The position numbers and the translations under genes were made by a program. The notes under the pieces were generated by a model that ran no database searches, was not told the origin of the DNA, and saw only the letters and a program-made list of their open reading frames with translations. Positions 45,371 to 53,595 of a DNA stretch of 64,000 nt are shown here, in pieces. Each line of letters starts with the position of its first letter. Within the stretch, counting starts at the first letter, position 1. This DNA is from Paenibacillus plantiphilus. GTDB lineage: Bacteria; Bacillota; Bacilli; Paenibacillales; Paenibacillaceae. Location of the stretch: contig NZ_CAKMMF010000029.1 in assembly GCF_927798095.1 (NCBI RefSeq), positions 1 through 64,000 of the forward strand. Reading direction: 5' to 3'.

Positions 45371-45410
45371 AGAAAGAACTTCCCCTCACAAAAGCAAGGC
45401 GGAAGTCCTT
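45371..45410 (-). terminator. Probable terminator of the padR-HAAS-DUF4097 operon
   Basis: On the minus strand GGACTTCC and GGAAGTTC pair around a loop and are followed by a T-rich tract (TTTCTTT). Confidence 0.55.
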
Positions 45411-45453
45411 CTCAACCATCTAATTCCTCGTATATAATACTGCGAATTCCATC

Positions 45454-46404
45454 TTAACGATGCTCTAGCGTCAAATTTCCTGAGCCTGTCCTCACCTGTA
45501 CAACAGCATCGCCATCGCCAAATGTAACATTCTTTGTGTCGTCGCCGTCGATAGATTCATCCGTGTCATTCCAATCATTGTACAAGTCCCCTGAGCCATG
45601 GTTGAATTTAATGCGTGCCGATTCCGGCTTCTTGTCCGTAGCGATCGTAACATTGCCGCTTCCCGTCTCCAAATTCATTGCATGCTGAATCTCATCCAAC
45701 TCCACCGTAATGTTGCCGCTGCTGATCGACGCCTTCAACTCGGCATCACTGTCAATCAGCTCAACATTGCCACTGCCGCCTTCAATAGCTATCTTGCTTG
45801 CTGTCACCTGCTTGAAGGTTGTGTTGCCTGAATTAACTTTCACTTCGACATTCGCTGCCTTCAGCTCCCGAAGATCGAATTCGCCGCTGCCCAATTCAGC
45901 GATGAATTGATCCACCTCGATTCCTTCTACCGTGAAATCGCCAGAACCGCCATTCACTCTGATGACTTCTGCCGCAATGTCCTTCACATCCATATTGCCG
46001 CTGCCTGTATCGAGCATGAGCTCCTCCCACTTGCGAGCCGGAATCTCAACTCTGAGGTCAAGATTCATTACACTGAAGCCGATTGAGAAGCCTTCGTCCG
46101 TGTCCGCAATAATTTTCACTCTATCCCCGTCACGTTCCAGCTTCAAAATAATATTGTCGTGAAACTTCTTGCTCGCATCGCCAGAAATTTTTGCTCTAAT
46201 CATATCCGAGGAACTCGGCACAATCTCCATATCCATGGACCCAACCTCGAATTGGATTTCCTTGACGTCAGCGGCATCGAGTGTCTCCTCTTTGCTGTAT
46301 TGCTCTGCTCCTCCAGAGAGCAGTCCTTCAATGCTGAAGGATGAGGTCATTCCGATAAGTCCGATAACGATTAATATGAGAGCGACAACAATCCAGTTTC
46401 TCAT
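45454..46404 (-). CDS. DUF4097-type beta-helix membrane protein
   Basis: The 316-residue protein has an N-terminal membrane anchor (residues 3-22; WIVVALILIVIGLIGM) and then repeated Gly/Ser/Asn-rich strands of the DUF4097 type: LMLDTGSGNMDVKDIAAEVI, VNGGSGDFTVEGIEVDQFIA and VRTGSGNLTLEH. Such proteins often sit in cell-envelope stress loci. Its ATG overlaps the stop of the HAAS gene by four bases, making it the last gene of a three-gene coupled operon. Confidence 0.85.
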   Translation of the reverse strand: MRNWIVVALILIVIGLIGMTSSFSIEGLLSGGAEQYSKEETLDAADVKEIQFEVGSMDMEIVPSSSDMIRAKISGDASKKFHDNIILKLERDGDRVKIIADTDEGFSIGFSVMNLDLRVEIPARKWEELMLDTGSGNMDVKDIAAEVIRVNGGSGDFTVEGIEVDQFIAELGSGEFDLRELKAANVEVKVNSGNTTFKQVTASKIAIEGGSGNVELIDSDAELKASISSGNITVELDEIQHAMNLETGSGNVTIATDKKPESARIKFNHGSGDLYNDWNDTDESIDGDDTKNVTFGDGDAVVQVRTGSGNLTLEHR

Positions 46405-46961
46405 TTCTTATTCCCCCTGGTAATCATTTTGGAATTAAACTTCAAATAGTTAAGCGTCATTCTTGCCACTCCGCGAGCCAGACGATGTGTTCCGATGCCA
46501 GCCAAAATCCCCAGCCCCATCAGCACCGCAGCCAGTGACGAGCCCTGCAAATAAGTCAAGTCAGTTCCCCATATCGACTCATAAATTGCGCCAAGCGCTA
46601 CAACACACAATGCAAAGGAAACGGTGTAGAAGGCTACCAGTATAGCCAGCAGCGCGATGTAAGGCCCAAGCACGAATATTAAGTTGAAGAACCCCAGACT
46701 GACCGCCGCCAGTACCGCCCGCGATACATGCGTAATGCTGCCGTTCTTGTCCGCTGCTTGCTCAACCCGATATCCGAGAAGCAGCTCCTTGGCAATTTGG
46801 CGCGGGTCGCCAAGCTCGGCAGCCACTTCCTCCTCTGATCTGCCGCTCTCTGTCGCAATGCGGAAATGCTCCTCATAATCATACATCCAGTCCCGTTTGA
46901 TCGGCTCCGGCACAGGCGATAGAAGCTCCCATAGCTGCTGAAGATATTGCTGTCTTATCAT
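46401..46961 (-). CDS. HAAS-domain (DUF1700) membrane protein
   Basis: The 186-residue protein starts with the HAAS signalling domain (WMYDYEEHFRIATESGRSEE, VAAELGDPRQIAKELL) and continues with about three membrane helices (NLIFVLGPYIALLAILVAFY; LMGLGILAGIGTHRLARG). ATG at 46961 overlaps the PadR stop by four bases and is preferred over an upstream start within padR. In such loci the HAAS protein links a PadR regulator to an envelope protein. Confidence 0.85.
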   Translation of the reverse strand: MIRQQYLQQLWELLSPVPEPIKRDWMYDYEEHFRIATESGRSEEEVAAELGDPRQIAKELLLGYRVEQAADKNGSITHVSRAVLAAVSLGFFNLIFVLGPYIALLAILVAFYTVSFALCVVALGAIYESIWGTDLTYLQGSSLAAVLMGLGILAGIGTHRLARGVARMTLNYLKFNSKMITRGNKK

Positions 46962-47278
46962 CGTTCGACACCTTCCTTGATAATTTCGTCCACTGCTTGC
47001 GCAAACGTTCGCCATTCCACAGTCAGCGCAATTAAATGCGAATGACCGAGTGGTGTCAGCTTGTAATATTTGCGAGGGGGCCCTTCCGGAGACTCCCTCA
47101 AGTAAGTCGAGAAATAGCCTTCCATCGTCAATCGATTCAACAGCGGGTACACGCTTCCGACTGCCACTTCGAATTTTTGCGAGATCGATACGGCAAGCTC
47201 ATAACCATACCGATCCTCCCAAGCTGTCAAAGTCAGCACGCACAATTCCAATACGCCTTTCTTAAACTGCACATTCAT
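46958..47278 (-). CDS. PadR-family transcriptional regulator
   Basis: The 106-residue protein is a minimal PadR repressor: KKGVLELCVLTLTAWEDRYG, YELAVSISQKFEVAVGSVYP (recognition helix), LLNRLTMEGYFSTY and PRKYYKLTPLGHSHL. PadR proteins bind as winged-helix dimers, usually to their own promoter. An imperfect palindrome rich in AGTATATGACTTACTAT lies about 80 bases upstream and is a possible operator. First gene of the coupled operon with the HAAS and DUF4097 genes. Confidence 0.9.
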   Translation of the reverse strand: MNVQFKKGVLELCVLTLTAWEDRYGYELAVSISQKFEVAVGSVYPLLNRLTMEGYFSTYLRESPEGPPRKYYKLTPLGHSHLIALTVEWRTFAQAVDEIIKEGVER

Positions 47279-47606
47279 AACAGCCGCTCCCTATAAAATA
47301 TCGTTTGGTATTCATCATTGTAGAATAGCTGTCCAAAAAAATAAGCTCTTACAGCTATAGTATATGACTTACTATTCATTAATGCAACATAGCATGGGAA
47401 ATTTTATTAAATCTTTACAATTCATTCCCCTTCTCCTCTTCCAATTGCCTGTAACCAGATGCCTCTCTGCAATTGCCTATCCGCCACTATCACTTTGATC
47501 CTGCGCACAGCTTGGATGTTAGTCGCCTGTCATCCGAATCAGGCACGTCCCACTGCTTGCTCATAAGTTAGAACTAACACTCGTTTAACAAGGAGGAAGC
47601 TATTCC
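47279..47606. other. Divergent intergenic region between padR and the hss-like gene
   Basis: Holds both promoters. A weak palindromic stretch near 47355-47375 could be the PadR operator; nothing else is recognised. Confidence 0.4.
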
Positions 47607-48899
47607 ATGGAAGAGCAACTTGTCATTTCGATATTCGGCAGCGGCGGCGGTGTCGCCAAAGCTGTACTATCCGTATTGAATCATTCTGCCGCTGATCCGG
47701 ATAGCCCGCTGTATCATCGTCTCTTAAACAGCAGGATTCATTGTATCGATCAACAACAACGTCCGCTATCCCATTACAACAGCTGCTGCCCGAATCTGAC
47801 ACCCAGCTTGAAGCTGCATCAATTCGATTTGAACGACAGCAGCAAGCTGCTGCAGCATCTGCAAGCGACCGGCACTCAGCTCGTCGTTGATTTGTCGTGG
47901 GCGGATACAATTACAGTAATGGAATGCTGCAATGAGCTTGGCATCGCTTATGTGAACACTGCATTGGAGAACAAAGAGGTCGATGATCTACCCGAGCTTG
48001 AAAGCTTCACATTGATCGAACGGTCGATTCGTTTTGAAGAGGCACGGCATTCATTCACCCGACTGAAAGCCATTATCGGCTCCGGCATGAATCCCGGTGT
48101 CGTACAATGGATGGCCCATAAACTGATAGGGATGCATCCAGACGAACAGCCGCTGGGCTGCTACATCGTCGAACGGGACAGCACCTTCTACGCAGATCGA
48201 TCACTTGCGGAAGCTGAAACGATCTACTCTACCTGGTCAGCGGACTGCTTTCTCGACGAGGCGGTTCTGAATTTGCCGATGATCGTTTCGAAGCAAACGC
48301 CTCTGTTCCTCTATTACCAGCCGTTCGAGCTGGAATTTGACGTCACTCTCGGCTCTATCCAATTCAAAGGCTGTCTGATGCCCCATGAGGAGAGTATCAC
48401 GATTGCTCGTCAATATGGTGTGGAAAGCGGATTTATTTATCAGGTTAACGATGTTACGACTGCCGCAATTCGTGAGCATTTGGACGACTCAGATGTATTA
48501 TGGGATTGGAAACAGAAGGTGCTGGACCCTGCAGACGGAGAGCTAAGCGGAGAAGATCTGGTTGGTGTATTACTAGTCTATAAAGACAAGGAGCGATATA
48601 TGTATAATGTCTCCAGCAGCGAAACGATCTACCCTTTGTTCGGGACGAATGCAACGTACTGGCAGGTAGCCTGTGGCGTATACGGCGCAATAAGCACGCT
48701 GCTGCTGGATGCTGTCGCTCCTGGTGTGTACTGGGTGGATGAGCTGTTGGAAACATATGGACAGGAATGCCGATACGGCGATTATTTGAGCTATTATATG
48801 TCACAGTTTGTCATCGGAAGCAATGACAAATCAGAAGGACTGCTGCTGGATCGCATGCACGTCTGGACAGAAGAAGAGGGCGATAGCTATGGCGGATGA
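47607..48899 (+). CDS. Homospermidine-synthase-like / saccharopine-dehydrogenase-like protein
   Basis: The 430-residue protein has a Rossmann opening (ISIFGSGGGVAKAVLSVLNH), a middle segment IGSGMNPGVVQWMAHKLIG matching the GMNPG signature of homospermidine synthases, and a C-terminal VYGAISTLLLDAVAPGVYWV. These enzymes condense putrescine or diaminopropane-type amines in an NAD-dependent reaction. The start ATG follows AAGGAGGAAGC. It overlaps the spermidine-synthase-like gene by 11 bases, so both likely act in one polyamine pathway. Identity is inferred from motifs; the exact product is open. Confidence 0.68.
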   Translation: MEEQLVISIFGSGGGVAKAVLSVLNHSAADPDSPLYHRLLNSRIHCIDQQQRPLSHYNSCCPNLTPSLKLHQFDLNDSSKLLQHLQATGTQLVVDLSWADTITVMECCNELGIAYVNTALENKEVDDLPELESFTLIERSIRFEEARHSFTRLKAIIGSGMNPGVVQWMAHKLIGMHPDEQPLGCYIVERDSTFYADRSLAEAETIYSTWSADCFLDEAVLNLPMIVSKQTPLFLYYQPFELEFDVTLGSIQFKGCLMPHEESITIARQYGVESGFIYQVNDVTTAAIREHLDDSDVLWDWKQKVLDPADGELSGEDLVGVLLVYKDKERYMYNVSSSETIYPLFGTNATYWQVACGVYGAISTLLLDAVAPGVYWVDELLETYGQECRYGDYLSYYMSQFVIGSNDKSEGLLLDRMHVWTEEEGDSYGG

Positions 48900-49758
48900 T
48901 GGGCTGCTCACCGGTTATGAGAAGGAGGATGCCGAGCTATGGCTGTGGGATGATCTGCCAGAGCTTCATATGGAGGTCGGTTATCGGATCAACCGCTTGC
49001 TCCATTTCGAACGCTCGAAGTATCAAGAGATTAGCGTTGCGGAGACTGCTGCCTTCGGTCGCATGCTTGTCCTTGATGGCGTACCGCAAGTAACAGAGAA
49101 GGACGGGTACATCTACAATGAAATGATTTCGCACATCGGGCTGCTGACGCATCCGGCTCCTCAGCATGTAGCCATGATTGGCGGCGGCGACTGCGGACCA
49201 TCGCGAGAAGCAGTGAAATATCCGGGCATTAAGCAAATTGACGTTGTAGAGATCGATCCACGGGTAACCACCGTCAGCCGAATGTGGTTCAACCCCAATC
49301 AGACACTGGAAGACGATCCGCGAATTACGATAAGCCATGAGGATGGGGCGCTCTGGATTCAGAAGCAGCAGGAGAGAATCGATGTCCTGCTCGTCGACCG
49401 TTCAGACCCTTACGGGCCAGCGGCTGTCTTATATTCCAGAGCCTTCTACAAGCATATTTATACTAGTCTAAGCTATGACGGCGTAGCAGTATTCCAATCC
49501 GGGTCGCCATTCTTTGATATGAAGGGTCTGAAGAGGACTCGCGAACGGCTGCGCGCGTTATTTCCCATCGTAAGGACTTATTTGACGACAATCCCATCCT
49601 TCCCCGGGGGCATCTGGAGCTTCACCGTTGCCTCGAAACGGCATGACCCGCTTACAGCAAGCTTTGACAAGCTCCCGCTCGAAACCCGGTATATTAATGC
49701 CTCTATCGCAAAAGCGTCTTTCGAACTCCCTGAGAATATAAGAGCAGCTTTACGATGA
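48889..49758 (+). CDS. speE: Polyamine aminopropyltransferase (spermidine-synthase-like)
   Basis: The 289-residue protein follows the SpeE layout: FERSKYQEISVAETAAFGRM, LVLDGVPQVTEKDGYIYNEM, AMIGGGDCGPSREAVKYPGI, VVEIDPRVTTVSRMWF, and DVLLVDRSDPYGPAAVLYSR. Compared with the usual YHEM, GGGDGG and VDSTDP motifs it has N, C and R substitutions, so it is a divergent member whose acceptor amine may differ. ATG at 48889 lies inside the end of the upstream hss-like gene with GAAGAGGG before it. A strong hairpin follows. Confidence 0.82.
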   Translation: MADDGLLTGYEKEDAELWLWDDLPELHMEVGYRINRLLHFERSKYQEISVAETAAFGRMLVLDGVPQVTEKDGYIYNEMISHIGLLTHPAPQHVAMIGGGDCGPSREAVKYPGIKQIDVVEIDPRVTTVSRMWFNPNQTLEDDPRITISHEDGALWIQKQQERIDVLLVDRSDPYGPAAVLYSRAFYKHIYTSLSYDGVAVFQSGSPFFDMKGLKRTRERLRALFPIVRTYLTTIPSFPGGIWSFTVASKRHDPLTASFDKLPLETRYINASIAKASFELPENIRAALR

Positions 49759-49765
49759 CACCTAA

Positions 49766-49818
49766 ACGAATAGGCTGTCCCATTAGCAGCAACCTGCTCT
49801 TGGGACAGCCTATTCGTT
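49766..49818. terminator. Long hairpin terminator after the speE-like gene
   Basis: ACGAATAGGCTGTCCC and GGGACAGCCTATTCGT form a 16-bp perfect stem with an inner arm (AGCAG/CTGCT). The following T-tract is weak. It also lies just beyond the convergent yjfB stop. Confidence 0.75.
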
Positions 49819-49832
49819 GTGCTTGACGTCTG

Positions 49833-50018
49833 TTACAAACGGATATCGAGATTGCCGCCCAAATGAGGCTGAACGCTCTGCTCCATCATCTTAATGAGCA
49901 GTTGGCCTTGAAGCTGCATATTATCCAGCGATTTTGCCATTACAGCAATACCCGCCTGCTGCTTCAGTTGTGACATTGCCTGTCCTGATGCTGCCGAACT
50001 GATGCTTTGGATGTCCAT
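49833..50018 (-). CDS. yjfB: YjfB-family putative motility protein (61 aa)
   Basis: ATG at 50018 follows GGAGGATGATC. The product (MDIQSISSAASGQAMSQLKQ...AGIAVMAKSLDNMQLQGQLL) matches the small YjfB family, associated in Bacillus with the SigD motility regulon. It has no cysteines or membrane helix. It is a single-gene unit in front of the convergent speE terminator. Confidence 0.85.
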   Translation of the reverse strand: MDIQSISSAASGQAMSQLKQQAGIAVMAKSLDNMQLQGQLLIKMMEQSVQPHLGGNLDIRL

Positions 50019-50209
50019 AATGATCATCCTCCTAACTAATGTTTTACGCATACTTCTTGCTGTCAGCTTGCAGACTATCGACCGGGCGCAGCTCCCTGGG
50101 CTCGGTGAAGCATCGCATGACAGCGGTCGACCACATGCCTTGCGTCGATATGGGGCCGATAAGTTGTCTATCGGCTTTTATCCTTCCGCGCTTTAGAGCA
50201 GCAGCAAAA

Positions 50210-51184
50210 TCAAGCCAGCTTGCTCTTGCTGCTGCAAAGAAGAATATGCCGTTCAAACCGGCCTTTACGAACGATGCAACGATCATCTATACGCAATTCT
50301 GCTTGAGCAATAGATTCGTCTACATCCTCTGTGGTGACGATGATTATCCTGTCGGCCAATCTCCTTCCACTCTGGAGCATAGACAACCGTTCCTCATCTG
50401 ATAATGTAGAGCATAAATTGTAAGGCAGATCAATAATCGCAACATCATAATGACCGCTGAGTGTCCGCATATCTGTAAGACGTACGACATCAGGCATGCC
50501 GTAATACGCCAAATTAATCCGCGCCCCGCGAATGGCCAACGGATTGATGTCCGCTCCAACAATGTTGATTCCCATCGACATCGCCTCAATAATGACAGTC
50601 CCGATTCCGCAGCAGGGATCAATGACACGCAAGCCCTCTGGCTGCGGAGCCGCTATATTGACGATCGCCCTCGCTACTCGTGTACTAAGCGCCGTGGAAT
50701 AATGCTGCGGCTTCTCATTATATTTTAACCACACTGGCTCACTCTTCCCATACTCGCCAAATACCCACTCGCCATGTATGTTTGCCGCACCGAATGAACG
50801 CTGCGGCTCCCTCATCTCAGCTTTACCGCGAATACTGCCGCCAATTTGCCGTTCAATTCCCCGTTTATCCTCATACGACTCGCTGCCGTCCGTTGCGATG
50901 AAGCTGACCTTGAACGTGGCATTGTTCAGCTCGATTCCAGCCGCATATTCAGCGATTCCTGCGATATCGCATCCCCGAAACCAGATATCCAGCTTGTTCT
51001 TGATGAAGGGGCTGCGTCCGAGAGGAACATCTATTGCACTTAATAAATAACCCCGTTCTCCAGCACAGCCGAATAATACCCGCAGCTCCATCGCGCACAG
51101 CTCAGCCTCATCCTCATGACAGACAAAGGTATATAAATAGATTGGCGATCCTGCATTCCCAACTTGCATAAGCACGCAAACCAT
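50210..51184 (-). CDS. RNA/DNA methyltransferase of the Trm11-like type
   Basis: The 324-residue protein has an N-terminal region with weak THUMP-like texture and a C-terminal Rossmann methyltransferase: GLRVIDPCCGIGTVIIEAMS (motif I), NIVGADINPLAIRGARINL and AIIDLPYNLCSTLSDEER, a DLPY motif typical of N-methyltransferases acting on guanine or adenine of RNA. Related proteins methylate tRNA. The start is uncertain: ATG at 51184, or ATG at 51169 (MQVGNAGSPIYLY). No strong site is visible. Confidence 0.75.
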   Translation of the reverse strand: MVCVLMQVGNAGSPIYLYTFVCHEDEAELCAMELRVLFGCAGERGYLLSAIDVPLGRSPFIKNKLDIWFRGCDIAGIAEYAAGIELNNATFKVSFIATDGSESYEDKRGIERQIGGSIRGKAEMREPQRSFGAANIHGEWVFGEYGKSEPVWLKYNEKPQHYSTALSTRVARAIVNIAAPQPEGLRVIDPCCGIGTVIIEAMSMGINIVGADINPLAIRGARINLAYYGMPDVVRLTDMRTLSGHYDVAIIDLPYNLCSTLSDEERLSMLQSGRRLADRIIIVTTEDVDESIAQAELRIDDRCIVRKGRFERHILLCSSKSKLA

Positions 51185-51201
51185 CCATTCTGTATAGTTT
51201 T

Positions 51202-51355
51202 AGGAACAAGCAGGCCGCTGCGCTATGGAATGTTCTTTCGATCGCTGTTGTTCCCGGAATTCTTGAATTTAAGTGGCTCATGGTGGAATTCCGGGAACAA
51301 AGGCGAGCGCTGACGCTTCTCCAGAAACATTCCCCTGCTCCGCTCTGTTGTTCTT
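51202..51355. repeat. Large nested inverted repeat, about 150 bp
   Basis: The innermost arms TTGTTCCCGGAATTC (51248-51262) and GAATTCCGGGAACAA (51286-51300) are perfect over 15 bp. Outer arms GGAATGTT (51227) and AACATTCC (51326) pair, and GAACAAGCAGG outside them partly pairs with CCTGCT and TTGTTC further out. The whole would fold into one long stem. It lies between two leftward genes, with no ORF. Confidence 0.85.
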
Positions 51356-51534
51356 TCATTCAACATATAGTTTCTTCTGTTTTATTCTGCAATTTCGTTT
51401 CTGAAGCAATTAAATTATTGCGCCCCTAATTATAGCACTCCTGCCGATTATATGGTGACTCGTCTAATAAAAGCGGGCTGCTTCAGCAGTCCAATGGCCC
51501 GGCGAACCGCCCGCCTCTTCATTTTCTCCCGCGA

Positions 51535-52920
51535 CTACGATCGATCAGTGATTGCAAATCGTACAGGGATCAACTCGCCGTCCTTCCAATCGTACCTGAC
51601 AGATAGATCTGCCATGTACATTCCCGGCGATGCGAATACCGACAAGTCGGCTGTCAGATAGCCCTCTTCATCCATCCGAAATTCAATGATAGAGCCGATA
51701 CCGGGCTCCTCGAACCATAGCTCCGCATCATCAGCCGCATATTCCTCCGTTAACGTCTGCCCGCCGATGGCCAATTCAGCGACTACCCGCTCCCCCTCTG
51801 CTCGAACCTGCGCTTTCGTTACCGCTTTTTGAGCTGCGTCTACCGGATCTGCGACCGGTATCTCTGTGAGATTCTCACGGACAATATGAACCTCCTTCTC
51901 GTAGACTCCGGTCCCATACCCTGTAACCATCACAATAACAGCCTCAACCGTCTTGTCATGGTCAACATCGGCCAGCATCACCTGTGGTGTATAGGAGGGA
52001 TTGTCTGTTCCTCTCCAGTCGAAATTTTTAGCCATATCTCTCCATGCGACCTCGTACCTGCGGTACATCCCCGATTCCGCGCCTTCCTCCGCATAGATCA
52101 CAAATTCCCCCTCATGGTACTGCTTCACCCAACTCGCCGTTGTCTTCGGCTGCTTCTTCACATAGCCTACTGCCTTCCCTGCCAATTCACTTAGCGAAAA
52201 GACGCCATAGTCACCGCTTCGCCACCAAATATCTCCCAGCAAATAATATTCCCCTTCTCCGAGTTGAACATCATCAGCCAGCGCCGATTGGGCTTCGTCC
52301 AGTTGAATATCCTGCCTTCCTCTAGTCCCATTGCCGTAGAACGCTTCCAGCTTGTGATTATCAATGTAAATTTGGTTCCTCCTGATCTGCACCCGTTCTC
52401 CCGGCATCCCGATTACTCGCATTACCGAATAAGCGTAGCGTCCACCAGGTCCTGTCTCCGCTTTCGGGACTTTGCGTTTATAGTAGATCATGTCACCTCT
52501 CGAAACAGCATGCGCGGAATAATAATCGGGATCAATGACGAGTGCCGTTCCCGCACCATAGGACCATGCCATCGCATCATCGCTTATTTCATGAATAAAC
52601 ATCGACGGCTCAGCTTCTTGCAGAAGCGGAAGCATCTCCGGAGTGGATGTATCTACAATTGGCGAGCGCCCTTGATCGAATCGGCCAAACAATCGAGCTT
52701 GCAAGGAAGGATCCGCCCACAGCGCCACTGCCGCAATCATAAAGAGTGCAACGACAGCCAGGCCGCCTCCAGCTAATCTGCGCTGTATCCGACGATTTCG
52801 CTTCTGCTTCGCAGCATGCAATCGTTCCTCAACCTGTTCCCACATCCCAGTCGTAAATTGCATGTCGCGAAACGGACGCTTCTCCAACCGCTTCGTCCAA
52901 TCAGACTCTGTCCTCTTCAT
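51535..52920 (-). CDS. Sigma-factor-linked membrane protein with a degenerate signal-peptidase-I-like domain
   Basis: The 461-residue protein has a basic cytoplasmic N-terminus, one membrane helix at about 49-69 (LAGGGLAVVALFMIAAVALW) and an outside region. Residues 112-255 follow the box order of signal peptidase I: DDAMAWSYG (box B), SRGDMIYYK (box C), VMRVIGMPGERVQI (box D), YYLLGD...SGDYGVF (box E). The catalytic Ser of box B is Ala116 and the Lys of box D is Met167, so it cannot be an active peptidase. The rest is beta-rich, unassigned. It overlaps the ECF sigma gene by 20 bases, suggesting an anti-sigma role. Confidence 0.72.
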   Translation of the reverse strand: MKRTESDWTKRLEKRPFRDMQFTTGMWEQVEERLHAAKQKRNRRIQRRLAGGGLAVVALFMIAAVALWADPSLQARLFGRFDQGRSPIVDTSTPEMLPLLQEAEPSMFIHEISDDAMAWSYGAGTALVIDPDYYSAHAVSRGDMIYYKRKVPKAETGPGGRYAYSVMRVIGMPGERVQIRRNQIYIDNHKLEAFYGNGTRGRQDIQLDEAQSALADDVQLGEGEYYLLGDIWWRSGDYGVFSLSELAGKAVGYVKKQPKTTASWVKQYHEGEFVIYAEEGAESGMYRRYEVAWRDMAKNFDWRGTDNPSYTPQVMLADVDHDKTVEAVIVMVTGYGTGVYEKEVHIVRENLTEIPVADPVDAAQKAVTKAQVRAEGERVVAELAIGGQTLTEEYAADDAELWFEEPGIGSIIEFRMDEEGYLTADLSVFASPGMYMADLSVRYDWKDGELIPVRFAITDRS

Positions 52921-53467
52921 CCCAAGCCCCCCTCTCCTTCAGCAGCTTGCCAGCCCGTTCCTTGGCCCGGCGCAAGCGGGATTTCACTGCAGTTGCACTG
53001 ATTCCCTGCATCTTCCCAATCTCCTCTACCGACATATGATAATGCGCTTGAAGGACCAGCGCTTCCCGATATTTCAACGGCAGAGCAAGCACAGCCTCCC
53101 ATACTTCGTCGCTGTAAGCTCGGCGCATATATTCCGTCTCTGCCGATACCGCCGCTCCCTTCGAGGGAAGGAAGCCGACAAGGGTTACTTTTCGTATAAA
53201 CGCTGTTTTTCGATAGCTGTACCAGGTATTGCGTGTTATCGCAATCAGCCATGTTTTTACAGAGGCTTCTCCCCTGTAGCTCCCCAGCTGCTTGAATGCT
53301 TTAACGAACGTCTCCTGAGCGAGATCGTCAGCGAGCTCCCTCTTCTTGCTTAGGAAATAGGCATAATTCCAAATATCCTCACTGTAAGCTTCCATCACCC
53401 TCCTGAAATCCGGCGGCTCTAAAGCCGTCACATATTTGAGCGAGTCGTCCTCTCTGTCTCTGTCCAA
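52901..53467 (-). CDS. ECF-type RNA polymerase sigma factor
   Basis: The 188-residue sigma-70 family protein shows region 2 (YSEDIWNYAYFLSKKRELAD, DLAQETFVKAFKQLGSYRGE, VKTWLIAITRNTWYSYRK) and region 4 (LPLKYREALVLQAHYHMSVE, EIGKMQGISATAVKSRLRRA). TTG at 53467 is chosen because AGGGGAGGGG lies directly upstream; longer frames lack a site. Its end overlaps the downstream membrane protein by 20 bases, the arrangement of sigma/anti-sigma pairs. Target promoters are unknown. Confidence 0.9.
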   Translation of the reverse strand: MDRDREDDSLKYVTALEPPDFRRVMEAYSEDIWNYAYFLSKKRELADDLAQETFVKAFKQLGSYRGEASVKTWLIAITRNTWYSYRKTAFIRKVTLVGFLPSKGAAVSAETEYMRRAYSDEVWEAVLALPLKYREALVLQAHYHMSVEEIGKMQGISATAVKSRLRRAKERAGKLLKERGAWDEEDRV

Positions 53468-53531
53468 TTCGTCCCCTCCCCTTTGCACGCCAATTAGACG
53501 AATTGAAACCTGTAAAGTTGCCGATTTGCGC

Positions 53532-53575
53532 AAAAAAAAACACCGTCCCTTATCTGCGATCGATAAAGAACAGTG
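53532..53575 (-). terminator. Terminator of the corA-like gene
   Basis: On the minus strand CACTGTTCTTTATC and GATAAGGGACGGTG pair with wobbles and are followed by a run of nine T. Confidence 0.8.
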
Positions 53576-53595
53576 GAGCATTCACAATCTAACAC

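Noticed and set aside
45454-47278. Lia-type envelope stress operon
   Set aside because: PadR-HAAS-DUF4097 is a distinct, common module; no LiaF/LiaS/LiaR genes are nearby.
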